From Fomitopsis serialis (lineage: Eukaryota; Basidiomycota; Agaricomycetes; Polyporales; Fomitopsidaceae): DNA of 28,537 bases. Within the stretch, counting starts at the first letter, position 1. The number at the start of each line of letters is the position of its first letter. The position numbers and the translations under genes were made by a program. Shown here one piece after another: positions 22,402 to 28,537 of this stretch. The DNA lies in the NCBI RefSeq assembly GCF_022376445.1, contig NW_025955427.1:1-28537 (forward strand). The letters run 5' to 3'. A model generated the notes under the pieces. The model saw nothing but the letters and a program-made list of their open reading frames with translations, was not told the origin of the DNA and searched no databases.

Positions 22402-23552
22402 CCTCACTCGCACTAGCACTAGCACGGACTGTCTGTCACTCACGCTTTCGATCAACTCACTCTGCATCGCACGGCCGCATGTCTTCTGCTCGCACACTCA
22501 ATACACACACTATTCACGCCGAATCCGCTCACGAGGTCGTCACCATGACGGGCCATCTCGGACCATGTCACCTCTCTCGAGCTGAGACTGACGTGTTTGG
22601 AAAGGTGGGGTTTAGGACGGCAGACCCAGATGGGCCCGTACAACATCGATCCGTGTCGACGTTTGGCAGTGACTGCCACCAGCGGTTTGAAGTTGAGTGG
22701 TCAATATGCCCCGTTACTCAATAGTCTCGACGTCCTGTTGCTGCATCTGATACTGTACATAGTGCCACACTCCTCAACGTAGTACTGAGCCGGCGGGATG
22801 CGCGGGCACTGATTGAGGTGTCCATGGTCTACAGACGGTCCAGGCGTCCGAGTCGCAGACTCGCTGTCGTACATCGCTCAAGCGAAATATCCACGCGCCA
22901 CACACCAAGAAATGACTCCTCTGTATGAAACCAACTCTAGGTTCACTACAGACACCACGTACACACGACTACAATGCAGAACCAGTACCAAGTAGTACCA
23001 AACATAACACGAGTAACACTAACAACTGCGACAGCTCTACAATCCGACAACTTGGTCCACACAGCTCGACGCGACAAACCGGTGCGTTGCAATGAATGCG
23101 GCACGAATACGCTACAGCCGGGGTTACAACAATGATGGCGGGGGTGGGAGGGGGGAGAGGGAGGGGGCAGGGGCGGACATAAGGCGGGAACTCCAGAAGC
23201 CCTGCGCACGAAGTAATACATAACATACAATCTACAACCCAGTTCAGAAGTGACGCGGTGTGGGTGGTAATATTGCGAGGGATGGTAACGGTCACAAGGG
23301 ACAACTGCAAAGCGGCGAAGTGGAAGACGAACAGTGCATGCAGGAAGCGGATTACAATGGAAGGGGCACGAAGGAGCGTGAACATCAGGGGTGTTGCCAC
23401 ATGCGACTAGGGAGAGCGATCGCGCGGAGGGGAGAACACGACGAGATCAAAGAGAGCAAGGCAAACAGTCTCAGTCTTCATAGTATCGCGATAGAGCCAA
23501 CGAAAGCGTCTGCACAGCGACTCGAACAAGAAACAGCGTGGGCGAGAGGCGA
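22402..23552. other. Convergent intergenic region between the peptidase and the RGS gene
   Basis: Both flanking genes end here, so it holds two 3' UTRs and their termination signals. A long G-rich tract lies at 23140-23173. A 143-codon hydrophobic frame on the minus strand (22969-23400) lies directly downstream of the RGS stop and is probably untranslated. No further gene recognised. Confidence 0.5.
23140..23173 (+). other. G-rich tract with G-quadruplex potential
   Basis: Plus-strand runs of 5, 3, 6, 5 and 4 guanines are separated by 1-7 nt, meeting the usual four-run G-quadruplex rule. The tract sits between two convergent genes, 740 bp past the peptidase stop and 380 bp past the RGS stop. 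A role in termination or R-loops is inference. Confidence 0.6.
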
Positions 23553-26178
23553 TCACCGCGGGACCGGCGCACCCGTCAGCCCGCCCACGACGACACACGC
23601 CACCACAACTGCAATCAACGCGCTCCTCACCACGATCTCCCACTGCGCCCTCGTCACGACGGGGTTCAGCACCGGGGTCAGCGGCACCGCAAACGCAGGC
23701 ACCGCGCGCACCTTCCTGAAGCGCACCGTCCAGCCGAGCTTCACGTCCGCCTCCTTCTCCTCCTCCTTCTCCGCGTAGCACTCGGACGTGACCGACGGCG
23801 ACGTCGGCGAGGTGACAGTGACACTCGCGCTCGGCACGAGGTTGGGGAACGTGAATGCGCTGGCCGCGCCGAGAGTCCCCGTCGGCGACATCTCGAACGG
23901 GTCCGCTGCGACTCCCCAGCCGATTCCCCACCCCTGCTCCTTCTCGAGCTCCGCGACGCACACGGGCACGCCGTTGATCTCGCGCTCGATGTGCACGCGC
24001 ACAACATTTCCGGGGCTGCACCGTGTCTGCCAGCGGCTGAGCACTCCCTTTGGCCCGAGGCTCATCCACTTGTCGAGGGAGTTGATCGCCCCGCTGATCT
24101 TGCCCGAGCTCTTCGCCGCTTTCTCGTCCGTCTGGCCCCCGGGTTCCCGGCGAGCCTGTCCGCGGAAACGTCCAGTGGCGAACCGTGGACGCCTCGGGGG
24201 CAGCGCATCGAAATCGAAGGCCTCGACGGGCTGTCGTGCTGCAATGCTGCGTCCAGCCTCGACGTCACCGCCAATTTCGCCTTTGACGTCGTACGAGAAT
24301 GGGCGAATAAAGGTAGCCGTAGTCGTCACTTCCGCCTCTTCACTGGAGTCGTAGTCGGGCCAGAGCGGCGGCCGGCCAACGGGGAACGACGCAGTTGCGG
24401 GGCCCTCGGGCGCGGGATGCTCGTCATAGAACGCCTCCGAGATTTCGATGCATGGCGTATCCGCAGGCGGGTGACGTTGGCTGCGTTCGTCATCGTCCTC
24501 GTACCCGCTGTCGTCAGCATCGTCCTCGTCGGTGTACTGCACAGAGGCAACCTCGATGTCGCACTCTTGCGATGCGCGCTCAGGACGTGTCAATACGCGT
24601 TGCGGCATCTGAATATCAATATCGCTATCCTCGGAAAACCTCGACGTCGGTGTGATAATCGTAAGCTTTGGCTTTTCGCGCTGAACGGTACTGCTTCCAC
24701 CAAGTTCGACTGGCTTAACGGGAATAGGGTTGCTGATTTCAGGGAGGGAAAACTGGCGACGCGGGCGACGGAAAGGGACATTGAACTGGACTGGGATGGG
24801 GGTATCAGGCGCGGCGCGCGGTTGGAAGAGCGACGCAACCGAGCCGGAGGGTGAGGGGTGGGGCTGAGGGTCGGAGATGGGAGGACGAACAAGCTCGAAT
24901 GATCGTAGTTGTCGAAGATCACCGAAAACGTAGATCATCATGCAGACCTATCAAACAAATCCTTTATCAATGGAAATGGTCTCGAGAGAGATAGAGGCGC
25001 ATACATACCCCGTACATCGCGGAGATGAAGATCGTCAAGCCCGCCCACATACCAGGAATAGCAGCTAGCCTCCACCAGCGGTTGCCACGAACCGCAAAGT
25101 TGACGATGAGCGGAACGCTGCTCTATAGTGAGAAACGCTCGCCTTGTACCAAGGCTGATAGGCTTAACTTACCTGCCCGCAATGCCAATGACGATCCCTC
25201 CCGCACTTCCACAGACTGCCCGAGGAGTCCCTACGTTGTTGTACGTCGCTAGTACAAACCGTTGCAGGCTTTCTGTGAGCATCTCTCGCACAACCTCCGC
25301 GAGCTCGTTGAATACCGCAGGATCCGGGGGAGGAACGTTGTGCCCTGCGCATATAGTCACAGTCAAGCACTGTTCAAGGAAGGACTGACATCCGTACGCA
25401 CCTTCGAGACCCCACACACACGTCGACTGGCTTTGGCTCCAAGATGCCCCATGTGCAGACTCACTCTTGTCCTCGGGAGCTCCTGCCAAGCTGATCGGCG
25501 AGGAGGTATGGAACGGCGCCAGGACGTCACTGGGGACATCCAATTCGTAATCACCGTTGGGAGTGAGGAAGGTACGTTTCGCCCGCGAGTAGGAGTAGGA
25601 CAGCTCCGGATTCGCGGGCAGCGCGGATTGGGGCGTGCGGTACTCGCGTCGAGGAGTGCCGTTGTACGACGACATGCGCGCGAGCCGGCTCTTGCGCACC
25701 CATTCTCCGTACGTCTGAGTATACTCGCGCAGCCAGAGGATGAAATACCTGAGCCGAGCGCCCACGTGAGGAGAAGAAGGTTGGCTTATGGTTGGGTGAC
25801 GTACAGATTCTCCGCACTCTGCTCAACGAACAGCAACCACTCCTCAAAGTCCTTCAGACCGAGGGGCGGGAGATGCTTGCGCTCGAGGATGTCGTCGAGG
25901 CTAATCTCGAAGCGGGGGATTACGCCGAAGGTGGGGACCTGTCCTCGCGCCGGCGGCGGATTAAAGATGCGCGCCTGTGCGCATATAGTCAGTGTTATTT
26001 TTCTTGGCGGACCGGGAGACAGAGAACGCACGGGCAGCGAGACGAGAGCCTGGCATCTGAGCCTGATTGTCTTTGGCTGGGACTGGACGGGCGCCGGAAG
26101 GGGGGTCGGGACGCCCGGTGCGCGCTGGCTAGACACGAGGACGGGCTTGGGATACGTCGGGGGACCACTCGAGCTCAT
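23553..26178 (-). CDS. Membrane protein with N-terminal RGS domain (Rax1-like) and long C-terminal tail
   Basis: Six exons: 26178-26032, 25974-25805, 25748-25402, 25344-25173, 25117-25009, 24947-23553; 779 residues. RGS domains speed GTP hydrolysis by G-alpha subunits; the Rax1 family combines one with membrane segments and, in yeast, marks bud sites. The RGS domain starts near residue 73 (ISLDDILERKHLPPLGLKDF, FVEQSAENLYFILWLREYT), is split by a Ser-rich insert (about 125-220) and resumes with PPPDPAVFNELAEVVREML and ESLQRFVLATYNNV. Two membrane segments follow (about 264-287 and 295-323: GGIVIGIAGSVPLIVNFAV; AAIPGMWAGLTIFISAMYG), then FGDLRQLRSFELVRPPIS. A roughly 430-residue acidic, Pro/Ser-rich tail ends in a last hydrophobic segment (about 753-772, SALIAVVVACVVVGG) and APVPR-stop. 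Introns 1 and 3 are each 57 nt and stop-free. The start ATG at 26178 is the first in frame after the upstream GC-rich region; a different 5' exon is possible. The RGS call is firm, Rax1 membership less so. Confidence 0.82.
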
Positions 26179-28537
26179 CGCGAGCAGCGACGAGGGGAAA
26201 AGAGTTCACGGCGCAGCGGGGACGGCGGGGGGAGAGGCGGCGGCAGCGAGTGGGGGGCGGACGGAGCGCATGAGCTGGTGAATATGGGCCGAGGAGGGAG
26301 TAAAAAGGTCGGGCGTGACGGGCGATAATCGTCTGGGGAAGCCTCGCGGGGACCCGGCGTGCAGTGACAAGTTCTGGCAGGGAACACGCTCCAGCGACAG
26401 GGAAGTCAGCTCCTCCTGCCTCTTCTGCTCAGTCTGGGCGCCTCTCCTCCTGCATCCGCCCGGCGTCTGCCCAGCCCAGCAGCCTCCTCCGCCCACTGCC
26501 CACCGAGCCCGGCCTGCGCACGGCGGCGCCACCGCATCGAGTTCCGACACCGCCGCTGGCACTGTTCGCGTCGCCCGAGACAGCGTGCGTCTGCCATGGC
26601 CCACGGCCCGTCCACGCGCGATGCAACTCTCGCCGGCGCGGGCGAGGTCCGGTGCTTTTGGGTGAGTAATGCGGCGAAGGCCTGCATTCAAAGTTTGGGT
26701 TGGCTGTCGACAGTGTATTAACGAAGCTTCCCGCCGCCCGGCAAGTCCGAGAAGGTGTCGCCCATGACACTTACCCCGAGATTATGGCAGGCCTCGCTGG
26801 ATCAGATGGTGCGCGTTTTGCAGGTGCGCCCGCTCTGCTGCATGCATCCTGCGATCGTCGAGCCCAAACAGGCGTGGCGCGTTGCTTGCTGTACGCTGCA
26901 TCACTGAGGCTGAGTGAAATGATCAATGCATGCTCGAGGCGACACGCGCTGGCCTTGTCGAAGACGCCCGCACACGATCTGATCTCCGCCACACCGCGCC
27001 CGTTCCAAACCTGGCACTCCTCCCGCCCTCCCCCTGCGATGTGTTCGACTTTGAACTTTGCCAAGCTCGGTCTATCCTCTGTTCGGTCGCGGCGACACAT
27101 ATCTCCCCTCTCCGCCAGCTAGAATTGCCCTATCGGTGTCGGCTGCCACAAGTGATTGTGCATGCCATGTACGACACTGAATAGTGTTCAATGAAGCCCA
27201 GAACGGTATGTGTTCCGCCGCAGAAATCCACAACTCGCCTCGAGACTCGCTGTCACGCTACTCCAGCACGCCACGCACATGTCACGCCCAGGGAAGGCTC
27301 CATTCCCCTTGAGGGCGCAACGCACGTCAAGAGCTTCGTGGCGTAACGCGATGCCGGCAGCCGATCTCCCCCCGCCGCACCTCGTCTCCCGACCTCCCTC
27401 GTCTGGGCCAGTGACATCAGGCATATCTCAGAGTCCGAAGGTACGTTCAGCACACGTCCATGTACGCCCACCGGCCAACAAACCAGTCCCCCGGTGCACG
27501 CGCATCAACGCTGTCGACGCCCGTACTGTACGGCCAGCGTGCATGTGCGCACTCCCGACGCCACCCGGATCCGAGCCACCATCACGCCCCTACTGTCATC
27601 CACCTGCCCGACGAGCGTTGTTGAACGGTGCCCAGGGCGGGCTGTGGCTGCATTGGGCGGGAAGCAGTTCGCCTGTACGAGGTTGTCGGAGCTGGACGTG
27701 AAGCGAGGGTCACTGACGCGCATCCCGCTACCATTCCGGGAGATCTCTTGCCTCTGTTTCCCCTGTGGGCGTGCAGAACGTTCCAAGCGCGTCATGCGCG
27801 TTCAAATTGCGAGCCACACTAGCTCACTCCCCCGACGATCCCCTCGCAGAAGCCCCTCTGGCGGCACCGGTGCCCTCGAGTAGGTTGTTCCGGGGCCTCC
27901 CTCGCTCAGAAGCCCCCATTGACTTTAATCTGTGATGCGAAGCCGCCAACACAATCTGCGATTCGCCGACGCCGCCACGCACTGCCTATGGCCAATGAGC
28001 GCACCCGATTAAGCCGGTCTTGCCAGAGCCTCAGCTTGGGTGAACAGCCGCGGCTCATTCATCTGCTCGGTCGTGCTGAGAAGTAACCGGATCTTCGTGC
28101 TCTTGATCACCGGTGGCGAGGTGTGGGGGGTCAAGCGAACTTCTCTTCATGCACTGTCTTCGCTGAATTGTACGCAGACAGGTAGCTGCACGACGGCGCG
28201 GCAGCGTTAGTGGTCGCTTGTCTGAAACGTCACGTCGTCTCCTCATGCAGTGTCAGCAAGTCCTTAAGCACTGTACGAAGTCGGCTTCATGATCAACCTA
28301 CGCAGAGCCGAAGTATTTTGGCCAACAATCCCACAGGCGTCAGATATACCTGCTACTACAGTCTACAGCCGGTCCGATGAGTGCCACAGACGCGTCGTAG
28401 GGTGCACGTGACCGTTCTCGTACAACGTCGCGAAGGTGGCAGACGCCCATGCAGTGCCGCCGGCGGCCGAGGATGGATGCCTAGTATGTCGATCGTTGTA
28501 CTCCACAGCCGCCGTACGCATCGACCAACAACGTCTT
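26179..28537. other. Gene-free right end
   Basis: Upstream DNA of the RGS gene. A GC-rich, pyrimidine-rich section (about 26400-26640) may be promoter or 5' UTR. Several open frames of 100-163 codons exist (for example 26206-26691 minus, 27210-27701 plus), but they are Arg/Pro/Ser-rich, overlap each other on both strands and match no family I recognise. I saw no tRNA, repeat array or transposon. A palindrome/E-box pair lies at 28389-28410. Confidence 0.45.
28389..28410. promoter_or_regulatory. GACGCGTC palindrome with CACGTG E-box
   Basis: GACGCGTC at 28389-28396 and CACGTG at 28405-28410, 8 bp apart, about 2.2 kb upstream of the RGS start. It may serve a gene beyond the right edge. Third instance of the pairing in the window. 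Confidence 0.35.

Noticed and set aside
22969..23400. 143-codon hydrophobic open frame on the minus strand
   Set aside because: It lies in the expected 3' UTR of the RGS gene, has no family resemblance, and its hydrophobicity follows from T/C-rich composition, including the complement of the G-tract.
23538..24854. 438-codon open frame on the plus strand, antisense to the RGS gene
   Set aside because: It is the shadow of the GC-rich last exon. The minus-strand frame has continuous homology, splice sites and membrane segments; the plus frame is low-complexity Arg/Ala/His-rich.
27210..27883. Two overlapping plus-strand frames of 163 and 129 codons at the right end
   Set aside because: Arg/Pro/Ser-rich composition, mutual overlap in different frames, and no recognisable domain or splice-linked partner.

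Overview
The window looks like nuclear DNA of a filamentous basidiomycete, most likely an Agaricomycete. Genes are intron-dense (7 to 15 exons in the larger ones). Introns are almost all 49-62 nt, with GT(G/A)NGT-type donors, CTRAY-like branch sites and CAG/TAG acceptors. The proteins resemble basidiomycete family members (SEN1, SGF29, DHX37/Ecm16, saccharolysin). No bacterial operons, CRISPR arrays, convincing tRNA genes or recognisable transposons were seen. All functional calls come from reading translations by eye; no database was searched.

Layout, left to right: (1) 1-204, minus: N-terminus of a gene running off the left edge, acidic with a tail suggesting a CBF/NF-Y-type histone-fold protein. 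(2) 205-2421: gene-free DNA with a degenerate GGC-rich repeat. (3) 2422-3057, minus: small heat-shock protein with a clear TATA box. (4) 3058-4509: gene-free. (5) 4510-5854, minus: SGF29, the tandem-Tudor subunit of SAGA. (6) 6133-7125, minus: translin. (7) 7533-13916, plus: SEN1, the RNA/DNA helicase of transcription termination, divergent from translin. (8) 14104-18640, minus: DEAH helicase DHX37/Ecm16 (Dhr1) of the small-subunit processome, tail to tail with SEN1. (9) 19321-22401, plus: M3 metallopeptidase (saccharolysin/thimet oligopeptidase) with a possible mitochondrial leader upstream of a second, well-placed start. (10) 23553-26178, minus: Rax1-like membrane RGS protein with a long C-terminal extension. 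(11) 26179-28537: gene-free.

The genes are an ordinary eukaryotic neighbourhood of housekeeping functions, with a cluster of nucleic-acid genes in the middle (SGF29, translin, SEN1, DHX37). There is no operon-like system. I did not find a convincing previously undescribed system. The best leads are structural. First, a patch at about 4.9-13.0 kb holds about twelve one-base frame breaks, while the genes on either side are intact. Second, the palindrome GACGCGTC recurs almost only between genes, three times next to a CACGTG E-box. Third, two introns of the RGS gene are both 57 nt, stop-free and matching at both ends. Fourth, the peptidase gene has a 6-nt micro-exon flanked upstream by a GC-AG intron, and may make two proteins from two start codons.
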